Assembly: GCA_017465405.1 (NCBI GenBank)
Contig: JAFTWG010000002.1
Span: 1 to 44,566 of the forward strand
Origin: Alphaproteobacteria bacterium
GTDB taxonomy: Bacteria > Pseudomonadota > Alphaproteobacteria > RF32 > CAG-239
DNA: 44,566 bases
Direction: 5' to 3'
Numbering within the stretch: the first letter of the stretch is position 1; the number at the start of each line of letters is the position of its first letter. Made by a program: the position numbers and the translations under genes. The notes under the pieces are model-generated. The model had not been told where the DNA came from, ran no database searches, and was given only the letters and a program-made list of their open reading frames with translations. Shown here in pieces: positions 24,562-33,140 of the stretch.

Positions 24562-26616
24562 ATGTCTAACCACGAATATGAAGCATCGAAGATAGCTAAC
24601 AGCACAAAAATCTCCAATGTTACCAAAAGAGATGGTACATTAGCTCCGTTCGATAGTGATAAAATTTTCAATGCTATTCGCAAAGCAGGAGAGTCTACCG
24701 GAGAGTTTGGAGAACAAGAATGTTATCTTTTAACCGGACAAGTTTTAAAAGTTTTGGAACATAAGTTTACCGATTCTTTGCCGACAATTGAATGTATTCA
24801 AGATGTTGTTGAACAAGTTTTAATTTCGGCGAACTATTTTGCTACTTCCAAGGCTTATATTTTATATCGTGACCAACGTTCTCGTGCTCGTAGTGATAAA
24901 AAAGTTGTGGTTGATGTAGAAAGTTCTATCAATGAATATCTGAACAGATTGGATTGGCGCGTAAATGCCAATGCTAACCAAGGATATTCTAATGGTGGTC
25001 TTATTTTGAACGTTTCCGGTAAGGTTACGGCTAACTATTGGTTAAGCCATGTTTATCCGGCTAATGTCGGAGAGGCTCACCGCAATGGTGATATTCACAT
25101 TCACGACTTGGATATGTTGGCTGCTTATTGCGCCGGTTGGTCTTTGAAAAACTTGCTTCATGAAGGTTTTAACGGTGTTCCGGGCAAAGCTGAAGCCGGT
25201 CCTGCAAAACATCTTTCGGCAGCAATAGGTCAAATGGTTAACTTTATGGGAACTTTGCAAAATGAATGGGCTGGAGCGCAAGCATTTTCTTCCGTAGATA
25301 CATATTTGGCTCCATACATCAGAGCAGATAATTTGAATTATGAGCAAGTCGAACAATGTTTCCAAGAACTCATTTATAATTTGAATGTTCCGTCTCGTTG
25401 GGGCTCACAAACTCCGTTTACAAACTTTACTTTTGACTGGGTATGTCCGGAAGATTTGCGTGATAAGCATCCTTTGATTGCAGGTGTTGAACAATCATTT
25501 ACTTATGGCGAATTGCAAAAAGAAATGGATATGATTAACAAGGCATATATTACCGTTATGATGAAGGGTGATATTAAAGGTCGTCCGTTTACTTTCCCGA
25601 TTCCAACTTATAATATGACCCCTGATTTTCCATGGGAAAATGAAAATACAATTTTATTGTTTGAAATGACCGCGAAGTATGGTTTGCCTTATTTCCAAAA
25701 CTTTATCAATTCGGTATTAAAGCCTGGACAAATTCGTTCTATGTGTTGCCGTTTGCAACTGGATTTGCGCGAATTGTTGGCTAAAGGTAACGGTTTATTC
25801 GGTTCTGCTGAACAAACAGGTTCAATCGGCGTGGTCACATTTAACTGTGCTCGTTTGGGATATGTATATAAAAATAACGAAGCCGGATTGTTTGCTCGTG
25901 TTGACGAATTGATGAACATTGCCCGCACATCATTAGAATTAAAACGTAAAACAATCCAAGAGTTGATTGATAAAGGTTTATTCCCGTTCACCAAACGCTA
26001 TTTGGGAACATTAAGAAATCACTTCTCTACCATTGGTGTTAACGGTATTAATGAAATGATTGCCAACTATACTGACGGAAAACACGATATCGGTGATGAA
26101 TGGGGACGTGCATTTGCTGAAAAATTCTTGGATTATATTCGTGCTCGTTTAGTGAAAATTCAAGAAGAAACCGGTCACATGTATAACCTCGAAGCAACTC
26201 CGGCCGAAAGTGCAACATACCGTTTTGCTCGTGAAGATAAAAAACGCTTTATCGGTATTATTCAAGCCGGAACAGAAGAGAATCCTTATTATACAAACTC
26301 TTCACAATTACCGGTTGACTATACGGACGATCCGTTTGAAGCTTTAGAATTGCAATCTAATTTGCAATCAAAATATACCGGAGGAACCGTTTTGCACCTC
26401 TATATGGGACAAAGCATATCTTCTCCGCAGGTTTGCCGTGACATTGTTCGTCGTGTGCTGACCAACTACAGATTACCGTACATTACAATTACTCCGACTT
26501 TCTCCGTTTGCCCGAAGCACGGTTATATTTCAGGAGAACACAAATTCTGCCCGAAGTGTGATGAAGAGCTTTTGGCAGAAAAAAGAAAGGCTGCCGCTTC
26601 TGTAGAAGTTGCATAA
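24562..26616 (+). CDS. nrdD: Anaerobic ribonucleotide reductase NrdD lacking its glycyl-radical end
   Basis: The 684-residue product has an ATP-cone at about 18-105 (NVTKRDGTLAPFDSDKIFNA), the NrdD barrel, RSMCCRLQLDLRELL with Cys395/Cys396 (expected thiyl-radical cysteine region), GSIGVVTFNCARLGY (420-434), and near the end a zinc site C650-x2-H653...C663-x2-C666. Class III enzymes reduce ribonucleoside triphosphates to deoxy forms without oxygen. They need a glycyl radical in a C-terminal R-V-x-G-Y motif. This protein stops 18 residues after the zinc site (EKRKAAASVEVA) and has no such motif; it is encoded by the next gene. Upstream are paired NrdR boxes. A weak GAAGGAA precedes the ATG. 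Confidence 0.93.
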   Translation: MSNHEYEASKIANSTKISNVTKRDGTLAPFDSDKIFNAIRKAGESTGEFGEQECYLLTGQVLKVLEHKFTDSLPTIECIQDVVEQVLISANYFATSKAYILYRDQRSRARSDKKVVVDVESSINEYLNRLDWRVNANANQGYSNGGLILNVSGKVTANYWLSHVYPANVGEAHRNGDIHIHDLDMLAAYCAGWSLKNLLHEGFNGVPGKAEAGPAKHLSAAIGQMVNFMGTLQNEWAGAQAFSSVDTYLAPYIRADNLNYEQVEQCFQELIYNLNVPSRWGSQTPFTNFTFDWVCPEDLRDKHPLIAGVEQSFTYGELQKEMDMINKAYITVMMKGDIKGRPFTFPIPTYNMTPDFPWENENTILLFEMTAKYGLPYFQNFINSVLKPGQIRSMCCRLQLDLRELLAKGNGLFGSAEQTGSIGVVTFNCARLGYVYKNNEAGLFARVDELMNIARTSLELKRKTIQELIDKGLFPFTKRYLGTLRNHFSTIGVNGINEMIANYTDGKHDIGDEWGRAFAEKFLDYIRARLVKIQEETGHMYNLEATPAESATYRFAREDKKRFIGIIQAGTEENPYYTNSSQLPVDYTDDPFEALELQSNLQSKYTGGTVLHLYMGQSISSPQVCRDIVRRVLTNYRLPYITITPTFSVCPKHGYISGEHKFCPKCDEELLAEKRKAAASVEVA

Positions 26617-26654
26617 CAAATGTTAATATGATAAAATAACTTATGGAGATAAAA

Positions 26655-26864
26655 ATGACAGTTGTAAATTTTGAAGATATTAAATTAAACGATTCTGAAA
26701 GACAGCCTTGTGAAGTTTGGACCAGAGTTATGGGCTATTTGCGTCCGGTTTCTGAGTTCAACAAAGGTAAAAAGTCAGAGTTTTATACACGTAAATATTT
26801 TGCAGAAAGCAAAGCCGTAATCGGTTGCGGATGCGAAAACATTTCAAGTATTGCTGCTGAATAA
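26655..26864 (+). CDS. Stand-alone NrdD glycyl-radical domain
   Basis: The 69-residue product contains TRVMGYLRPVSEFNKGKKSE, which matches the glycyl-radical end normally fused to the C terminus of NrdD; Gly27 would be the radical site. Cys19 lies just before it and a CGC motif near the end. GGAGAT sits five bases before the ATG at 26655, so I prefer it over the in-frame ATG at 26643, which overlaps that site. The nrdD stop is 38 bp upstream. It has its own ribosome binding site and an unrelated N terminus of about 20 residues, so this is a separate gene rather than a frameshift. nrdG follows after three bases. I infer assembly in trans with NrdD, as GrcA does for pyruvate formate-lyase. Confidence 0.88.
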   Translation: MTVVNFEDIKLNDSERQPCEVWTRVMGYLRPVSEFNKGKKSEFYTRKYFAESKAVIGCGCENISSIAAE

Positions 26865-26867
26865 TTT

Positions 26868-27581
26868 ATGATACAAGAAACTATTAGAGTCGGCGGTGTT
26901 GAAACATTCAGCACCGTCGATTTTCCTGAAAAGATATGTGCAACGGTTTTTATGCAGGGATGCCCTTGGCGATGCCCGTTTTGTCATAATGCAATGTTGC
27001 AAGATATAAATGCGGATAGCGGTTTTGTCTGGTCAAAATTTGTTGAATTTTTAAAAACCAGAACAAAATTGCTTGATGCTGTCGTTTTTAGCGGTGGTGA
27101 ACCTTTAGTTCAAAACGGGCTTGAAACTGCAATAAAACAAGTTAAAGAACTTGGCTTTAAAATTGGTCTTCATACCGGCGGATATCGTCCCGAACATCTT
27201 GAAAAAATTATTCCGTTACTTGATTGGGTAGGCTTTGATATTAAGGCTCCGTTCATTGATGATAAATATGAAAAAGCAATCGGAGTTTGTGTAAAAACGC
27301 AGTTGCCTGCAGTATTAAAATCGCTGGACATTCTTCTTGCAAGCGGAATTGATTTTGAATGTCGTACAACTTGTGACCCGAGAATTTTGTCTATAAAAGA
27401 TATCGAAAATATCGCCGTTTTTTTAGCAAACAAGGGTGTGAAAAAATACTTTTTACAAAAATATCGCCCGATTCCGTCAGATACGCAAACCAGTGATTCT
27501 GATTGCGAAAAATTCTTTGTAGATAAAGAGTTTTTATCATCTCTACAACAAAAATTCGAAGTGTTTGGCATTCGTAAATAA
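26868..27581 (+). CDS. nrdG: Anaerobic ribonucleotide reductase activase, radical SAM
   Basis: The 237-residue radical SAM protein has the 4Fe-4S motif as C-x3-C-x2-C in FMQGCPWRCPFCHN, followed by VVFSGGEPLVQ (the GGEP SAM-binding motif) and GFKIGLHTGGYRPE. NrdG-type activases cleave S-adenosylmethionine to place the glycyl radical on NrdD. It starts three bases after the small glycyl-radical gene, with no Shine-Dalgarno of its own, so translation is probably coupled. The substrate glycine would be on the separate 69-residue polypeptide. Length suggests the longer NrdG2-like activase group rather than the short E. coli NrdG. Confidence 0.9.
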   Translation: MIQETIRVGGVETFSTVDFPEKICATVFMQGCPWRCPFCHNAMLQDINADSGFVWSKFVEFLKTRTKLLDAVVFSGGEPLVQNGLETAIKQVKELGFKIGLHTGGYRPEHLEKIIPLLDWVGFDIKAPFIDDKYEKAIGVCVKTQLPAVLKSLDILLASGIDFECRTTCDPRILSIKDIENIAVFLANKGVKKYFLQKYRPIPSDTQTSDSDCEKFFVDKEFLSSLQQKFEVFGIRK

Positions 27582-27618
27582 TTTAATAAAAAATCCATAT
27601 TTTTACTAAACAAAAAAC

Positions 27619-27647
27619 TAGACAAAACAGTTTTTGCGTGTTATTCT
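27619..27647 (+). promoter_or_regulatory. Sigma-70 promoter
   Basis: TAGACA (27619-27624), 17 bp, then TATTCT (27642-27647), about 45 bp upstream of the ATG at 27692. Confidence 0.6.
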
Positions 27648-27691
27648 AAACGCAATATGAATAGTTGTACCCATTCAAACGGAGGCTTAAA

Positions 27692-29131
27692 ATGAGTAAG
27701 AAAAAATATACTGAAGAAGATATTAAAAAAGCAAAAGCATTTGTAGATTCATTGCTGGAAAAACCGGAATTTCAGGAAGAACTTAGAGTTGCTAAAGAAT
27801 CTTATAAGGATATGGTCGAGAAAAAAGATGGGGAAAGCCACTTTGTAGAAGCTTTAACCGCTAGGAAAAAAATAAGTAATCATGTTTTGAGTGAAATGAA
27901 AAAAACTGGCGAGTTTGATATGTTTTTCGAAAACAAAGATTCTATGTGGATGTCTGAATATGATGATATAGTAGGAGAGCGAATAGAAATTGAAGATTTA
28001 AAATATCATGCTTATAAGTACGGAAAACTTCCTGATGGTTTTTTGGAAACAAAAGGGAATGTTAGTAGTGCAATGACTGCTGCTGAATATAAAGCTTTGC
28101 TTGAAGAAGCTAAAGAATTTAAGCCACAACAAAAAGTTCAAGGTGAAATTCATGATGGAGACTCTTTAGATAAGGGTGCAACACCTACTGAAAATACCGA
28201 AGAATTAGCCGCCGATGAAATTAAACTTGTTAAAAAAGAAGGCGACGTAAATGTTGATCAAGATTGGATTCAACGTTACGAAGCCAGAATGAAAGAGTAT
28301 GCTGAAGAAAAACAGCAAGAATGGGTTCGTGAAGAAAAAAATGAGGAAGGTCAGCCTTATGAGGGATTAAAAGGAAAAATCGGCGAAGCTGATTATCACT
28401 TTACTGCTCCTGATAAGGCAAAGTCTAATCTTGCCGGTATTGATGGTGTAGTTGCACTTGCTCAAAAAGAAGGATTAAGCCTCGCTTATAACGAAAAATG
28501 GAGTGATGAATTTAAAGCGGAAGTAATGAGAGCTTGTGAAAAATATGGTGTTTCTATCGAAGGTATGCCGGAACAAACTCAACAGCAAACAGAACAAAGA
28601 GAGGAACCGATTCCAGCCAAAGTTGAACGCCCTGTAGTAAAAGAAGATTATGAGAGCACATATAGTGTTGATCCTAAAATAGCAGCTGCTAAAATGAAAG
28701 GGCTTTATGTTAGAACAGATGATGCTGATGAAAGTAAAAAAGCCATAAAGGTAAAAGCATTGGAAACTGAAGTTGAAAAACAAGAAAAATTGCTTGCCGG
28801 TAGAGCTTATCAAGTTACAGGAGAGGAAAAAGCTACTGCAGAATTGTTGATGCAAAAATATGTTTTAGCTCAAAGACAAGGAAATAAGGAAATGGCAGAT
28901 ACTTGTGCATTGGCTTTGCAACGTTATGGTGTTGACAAAATTGAACGAGATCCCGATAGTGAGGAAGGTATGCTCAAAGTGAGCGCTAAGCCATATTCTG
29001 AACGCACTGATGAAGAAAAAGCCAAGATTAATGAAGCTTTAGATAAGAGTTTGCCGAAAAAACAAGAACAATATAATCCGGAAGTTCTTCAGCAACTTGC
29101 ACAGGCCAAACAGGCTGGACAAGTGCATTAA
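27692..29131 (+). CDS. Charged cytoplasmic protein with LPD-like domain, paralog of next gene
   Basis: The 479-residue product has no signal peptide or membrane segment and is rich in Glu, Lys and Gln. Residues about 246-292 (GIDGVVALAQKEGLSLAYNE through ACEKYGVSIEGM) resemble 148-193 of the next protein and loosely match the small 'large polyvalent protein-associated' (LPD7-like) module of mobile-element proteins. A region before it, from about 190 (QDWIQRYEARMKEYAEEKQQ), also aligns. The rest is helical and charged. GGAGG lies upstream of the ATG at 27692; an in-frame start at 27665 has no such site. Function is unknown. The pair probably arose by duplication but has separate promoters. Confidence 0.72.
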   Translation: MSKKKYTEEDIKKAKAFVDSLLEKPEFQEELRVAKESYKDMVEKKDGESHFVEALTARKKISNHVLSEMKKTGEFDMFFENKDSMWMSEYDDIVGERIEIEDLKYHAYKYGKLPDGFLETKGNVSSAMTAAEYKALLEEAKEFKPQQKVQGEIHDGDSLDKGATPTENTEELAADEIKLVKKEGDVNVDQDWIQRYEARMKEYAEEKQQEWVREEKNEEGQPYEGLKGKIGEADYHFTAPDKAKSNLAGIDGVVALAQKEGLSLAYNEKWSDEFKAEVMRACEKYGVSIEGMPEQTQQQTEQREEPIPAKVERPVVKEDYESTYSVDPKIAAAKMKGLYVRTDDADESKKAIKVKALETEVEKQEKLLAGRAYQVTGEEKATAELLMQKYVLAQRQGNKEMADTCALALQRYGVDKIERDPDSEEGMLKVSAKPYSERTDEEKAKINEALDKSLPKKQEQYNPEVLQQLAQAKQAGQVH

Positions 29132-29182
29132 AAACATATCTCGTGTTGTTAATTATTAATATTTTGTAAAAAAAGTACAAAT

Positions 29183-29210
29183 TTGACAAAAAAGTGCTTG
29201 TCGCTATAAT
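29183..29210 (+). promoter_or_regulatory. Sigma-70 promoter, near-perfect
   Basis: TTGACA (29183-29188), 16 bp, then TATAAT (29205-29210): both hexamers match consensus, with a spacer one base short of optimal. It lies about 50 bp before the ATG at 29263. Confidence 0.8.
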
Positions 29211-29262
29211 GTTTTTATGTTATAGTGCTTGCAAAATCAAGAATTAAACAGGAGACAAAACT

Positions 29263-31929
29263 ATGGACGCAAAGAAAGCCGCCCAAATTATAAAGTCAGG
29301 AAACTTTACGGCTAATGACTTTCAAACATTATATGCTGCATTAAACGGAAAAACCGAATTTGCAGAAGAATTTAACAAATTGCGCCAAGCAATGTTGAAA
29401 TCTTATGCTGATGGAGAAAGTATTGAAGTTAATCAAGCCGGACAGGTTGATCAACAAGATGTTATGGTGGTTGATCAAAATATTGACGAGCCATTAAGCC
29501 AAGAAAAACAGTTAAAAGATGTTGAACCATGGAAAATTCAACGCCGCCAAGAAATTATGCAATGGGCAGCAAAAAATAAGAACAGCGAAATTGCAGACAT
29601 TAAGGCCAACAAAGAAGGCTTGAGTACATCATTCAAGGATGGCACTCAAGTAAATTTTGTTGCAGAAAATCATGTTTCGGTCAAAACTCCTGAAGAACCG
29701 AAAGCGCAAAACTTTGATATGGTTGTTGCATTGGCAAAAAGTAGCAACAAAAAGATTAAACTCGGCGAAAAAATGTCTCCGGAATTTCGCGTGGCTTTAA
29801 TCGAAGCTTGTGCAAAGTCAAATGTTCAAATCAGCAATTTGTCTCTTGAAGATTTGGATACATATATGAAGTTCTTGCCGAAGCAAGAAGAAAAACAGGT
29901 ATTGAATGTTGTTGAACAAAAACCGCAAACTCAAACGCAAGTTCGCCAACAACAAGATGTTGCTAAAGAAGAGTCCGCATCTGTTGTGAAGGAGGAACAA
30001 ACGACTTCTGCTACAGCTAAAGATAATGGTGTTGCTCAAGTTGTAGCTGCGGTTGCAGCTCATGCAGAAGCCAGAGAAGCTGCAACAGCTGAAAAACCTA
30101 CACCTAAAAAAACAAGTAAAGATAAAGGAGCTGAAAGAATTGCAGAGCAAGCAGCAGAAGCTGCGGCCATTGCTCGTGAAATTCAAGCTATGGCTAGAAA
30201 ACAAAGCGAACAAAAGAGAGAACAAGCTCCAGCTGATAAACCTGTAGCGGAAACGCCTGTTGTTTCAAAAGATGAGAAAAAGCAAGAAGGAAAGCCATCA
30301 ACACAACAAGCTGCTCAAGGAAAAGGAAGTGAAGGCTCAAAACAAGATATTGCTTTTATTCCTGTTGCTCGCTCATTAGAAGAAGAGCTTGAAGAACAGC
30401 CTGTTACTAAAAAAGGTAAAGAAGAAGTAGCAGAAACTCCGGTTGCCGAACAAACTCCGGTTGTTGAAAACAAAGGAGCAAAAGGCAAGGCAAAAGAAGA
30501 AAAAGCTCCTGTTGCCAGCAAAACTCCAGTGGCCGAAAAAGGTAAAGAAGAAGCTGCTGCAGTAGCAGAAACACCGATTTCTGAGCAACCTGGGCCTCAA
30601 TCTAAAGGCGGTACAACCGGAAAAGAACAGCCTGTTAAACCTGCGGACAAAAAACAAGAATCCAAGAAAGAAGGTTTTTGGTCAAAATGGGGAAGAAAAA
30701 TCAAGCATGCTGCAATTATTGCCGGTGTTGCCGTTGCTTCGTTCTTTGTCGGTCGTTGTAGTAGTACTCCAACGGAACAGGGAGCTGGAAATAACGATGG
30801 AGAAAAGGCTAGAACAGAAATTGTTGCCAAGCCCACAATAACTCCGATTGTTGCAGATACATTGCAAAATGATACAACTGACCGAGATTTCCAAATCAGA
30901 ATGGCTCCGACTAAATGGGATGCCAGCATGGGAATTACCGAAGCTCAATTCAATAATATGTACAATATTATTCATAAACATTCTCCTGATGGTGAATTAT
31001 GGGGAAGAATGCACTTAAATGCTCAATTGCATGCGGCAGAGTTTAGTGTAGATGAAAATAATCCGATGACTGCAGAACAATTTATGTTCAAAGCTCTTCG
31101 TATGGCAGCATGGACAAATAAGCTCAACGGAAAAATTTGTGAAACTCATAATGCTGAATGGGCTCATAATTATAGCGGTGCATTCGGTCATGTTTTAGGT
31201 CCGACAATGGAAGTATTGAAGTGCGGAGAACAAATTGATGCTTCTACTCTGGCAAAAGCAAAAATTATGTTGAGTGCTGTCGGTTCAAACGGAAGTATTA
31301 ATGTCTTTACATTAGACAAGGTTGTTGCCGGAACATCTAAATTTAATAATCACGATGAACATGGTTGGATTATCGGTACTACAAGAAATGTTATGACCGG
31401 TATTGATAATGACTGTGGAAGAGAATCTGAAGTTGAATTTAATAGAGGCAAGGTAACTCCTAAACCAACTCCTAAAAAGATAGTAAAACCACAGCCTCGT
31501 CAAGTTGTTGAACAAGATACCATTGTTGTTAAAAAAGATCCGGTAACAATTGAAATCCCCGGCGATACAGTAGTGGTTAAAAAAGATGATGTTGTTATCG
31601 AAATCCCCGGTGATACGGTAGTTGTTGCACCAACCAGAGCAGTTCCTGCTAAACCGAAACCTGAAGAAAAGATTGAAGTTAATGTAGGTTCTAGAGCAAA
31701 TTTGAGTGCTCGTCCGGCTGCAGAAGCTGTTGGTCATACTCAAGATATTATAAATAACGGAAGTGACCAAAACTTGACCGGAGCTCAACGTCGTCAAGCT
31801 CGCAAAATGGCTAAAGAAATGTTAGAAAGTGGCAGAATAGATCAAAAGACCTATGATGCTATGATTGAAGAAATTAAAGAGCCCGGAGCGAGAGGTTCGA
31901 CACCAATGAACACCAACACCGGTAGATAA
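29263..31929 (+). CDS. Large modular protein: LPD-like domain, low complexity, one membrane helix
   Basis: The 888-residue product is built in parts. An N-terminal helical region is followed by an LPD-like domain at 148-193 (NFDMVVALAKSSNKKIKLGE). From about 205 to 465 runs an Ala/Glu/Lys/Pro/Val low-complexity region with repeated VAETPV-type units. A single membrane helix lies at about 482-498 (HAAIIAGVAVASFFVG) after a basic segment, then a domain of about 200 residues. Tandem repeats of IEIPGDTVVVKKD follow near 750-790, and a final helical motif AQRRQARKMAKEMLESG. With the LPD-like part cytoplasmic, the C-terminal part would be periplasmic. AGGAGAC precedes the ATG and a strong terminator follows. 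I do not recognise the family. Confidence 0.75.
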   Translation: MDAKKAAQIIKSGNFTANDFQTLYAALNGKTEFAEEFNKLRQAMLKSYADGESIEVNQAGQVDQQDVMVVDQNIDEPLSQEKQLKDVEPWKIQRRQEIMQWAAKNKNSEIADIKANKEGLSTSFKDGTQVNFVAENHVSVKTPEEPKAQNFDMVVALAKSSNKKIKLGEKMSPEFRVALIEACAKSNVQISNLSLEDLDTYMKFLPKQEEKQVLNVVEQKPQTQTQVRQQQDVAKEESASVVKEEQTTSATAKDNGVAQVVAAVAAHAEAREAATAEKPTPKKTSKDKGAERIAEQAAEAAAIAREIQAMARKQSEQKREQAPADKPVAETPVVSKDEKKQEGKPSTQQAAQGKGSEGSKQDIAFIPVARSLEEELEEQPVTKKGKEEVAETPVAEQTPVVENKGAKGKAKEEKAPVASKTPVAEKGKEEAAAVAETPISEQPGPQSKGGTTGKEQPVKPADKKQESKKEGFWSKWGRKIKHAAIIAGVAVASFFVGRCSSTPTEQGAGNNDGEKARTEIVAKPTITPIVADTLQNDTTDRDFQIRMAPTKWDASMGITEAQFNNMYNIIHKHSPDGELWGRMHLNAQLHAAEFSVDENNPMTAEQFMFKALRMAAWTNKLNGKICETHNAEWAHNYSGAFGHVLGPTMEVLKCGEQIDASTLAKAKIMLSAVGSNGSINVFTLDKVVAGTSKFNNHDEHGWIIGTTRNVMTGIDNDCGRESEVEFNRGKVTPKPTPKKIVKPQPRQVVEQDTIVVKKDPVTIEIPGDTVVVKKDDVVIEIPGDTVVVAPTRAVPAKPKPEEKIEVNVGSRANLSARPAAEAVGHTQDIINNGSDQNLTGAQRRQARKMAKEMLESGRIDQKTYDAMIEEIKEPGARGSTPMNTNTGR

Positions 31930-31937
31930 AAGCTAAA

Positions 31938-31969
31938 AATAAACCCCACACGAAAGTGTGGGGTTTATT
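31938..31969. terminator. Rho-independent terminator, GAAA tetraloop
   Basis: Stem of 14 bp (AATAAACCCCACAC / GTGTGGGGTTTATT) closed by a GAAA tetraloop. It ends the transcript from 29263, and the symmetrical A/T base of the stem may also serve the convergent alr gene. Confidence 0.9.
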
Positions 31970-32008
31970 GTATACAGCCTCTCAGCAAGGTTGATTTTTT
32001 GTAAAATA

Positions 32009-33094
32009 TTAACCGATATAATTTCGTATAAAACGCGGATTCTTGCCGATTCGGGATAATATTTCATATCCTATTGTACCTGCATCTCGTCCGATATCAT
32101 CAAGAGTATAAAAATCGTTTATTATTTCCGCCATATCTCCGACTTGTAAATTTTCTACATCAGTAACATCACAAATAATATTATCCATAGAAATTCGACC
32201 TAATATGCGAGCTTCTTGTATCTTGTTATTAACATTGAAAAATACTTTTCCTTTATTGGATAAAGAGCGAGGAATTCCGTCTCCGTAACCAATGGATACA
32301 ATTGCAATTTTTCTGTCGGTTGCTGCTCTATATGTAACGGAATATCCGACAAAATCTCCTTTTTTTAATTTTGCTATATCAAGTACCGGAGCAACAATTT
32401 TTATACATGGCAACATTTGGTTAGTTCTGTACGGAGCGGTATTAATTCCATACATGGCAGCACCAAGTCTTACCATATCCTTTTGAAAACTTTCTCCTAA
32501 AAAAGTTCCGTCAGAAGCAGATAGAGTTGCTTTCAATTTAGGGAAAAAACGCTCTTTTAGTTCATTAAAACGCAGAAGTTGATGTTCATTCATAAAGTGT
32601 TCTTTTTCATCTCCACAAGCCAAATGTGACAGCACTATTGAAAATTCTTTTTTATCATCTTCAGATAGTTCTTCTAACTCTTCTTCTCTAAAACCCAGAC
32701 GATTGAGGCCGGTTTCAATTTGTATTAAAGGTTTGACACCTTTTATTTTATTGTTTTTCCAGAATTCAAATTGTTGAGGGTTAGCAATTACCGGAGTTAA
32801 TTTTGCTTTTTTAAACGATTCTAAACTGTCTTCGCCGATTCCTTGCAAAACAAAAATATCCGAATTACCGACAAAAGGCCTTATTTTTTCCCCTTCAATA
32901 CCATGTGCAACAAAAAAATTATGGCAGCCGACACTATAAAGTTTAGCGGCAACTTTTTCTGCTCCTATTCCGTAAGCATCGTCTTTAACTACTGCAGCGG
33001 CGATAGCCTTTGGGGATATAGAGTGTAACAGCTTATAGTTCTTAACTATATTATCAAGATTTATTTCCAAAATCGGTCTTGTCAAAATACTCAT
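32009..33094 (-). CDS. alr: Alanine racemase
   Basis: The 361-residue product is a fold-type III PLP enzyme that interconverts L- and D-alanine for peptidoglycan. The PLP-lysine motif reads AAAVVKDDAYGIG (usual AVVKANAYGHG), the cofactor-loop motif SIGYGDGIPR, and the later motif ILGRISMDNIICDVT. Length is typical. It points away from the TatD-family gene, with under 50 bp between the starts, so promoters for both must lie in that short gap. A weak AAGGATAATAAGAAG precedes the ATG. Confidence 0.93.
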   Translation of the reverse strand: MSILTRPILEINLDNIVKNYKLLHSISPKAIAAAVVKDDAYGIGAEKVAAKLYSVGCHNFFVAHGIEGEKIRPFVGNSDIFVLQGIGEDSLESFKKAKLTPVIANPQQFEFWKNNKIKGVKPLIQIETGLNRLGFREEELEELSEDDKKEFSIVLSHLACGDEKEHFMNEHQLLRFNELKERFFPKLKATLSASDGTFLGESFQKDMVRLGAAMYGINTAPYRTNQMLPCIKIVAPVLDIAKLKKGDFVGYSVTYRAATDRKIAIVSIGYGDGIPRSLSNKGKVFFNVNNKIQEARILGRISMDNIICDVTDVENLQVGDMAEIINDFYTLDDIGRDAGTIGYEILSRIGKNPRFIRNYIG

Positions 33095-33140
33095 AACTTC
33101 TTATTATCCTTTATATAAAATTTATTTGAAAGCAAATTGT

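Noticed and set aside
24318..24683. Minus-strand ORF overlapping the nrdD start
   Set aside because: Overlaps the NrdR boxes and the well-supported nrdD; no ribosome binding site or domain.
26616..26655. NrdD split as a frameshift or sequencing error
   Set aside because: The small gene has its own ATG and ribosome binding site, a distinct N terminus, and the nrdD product has a full extra tail after its zinc site.
30315..30929. Several minus-strand ORFs opposite the 888-aa protein
   Set aside because: They arise from the antisense of an Ala/Glu/Lys/Pro low-complexity region.
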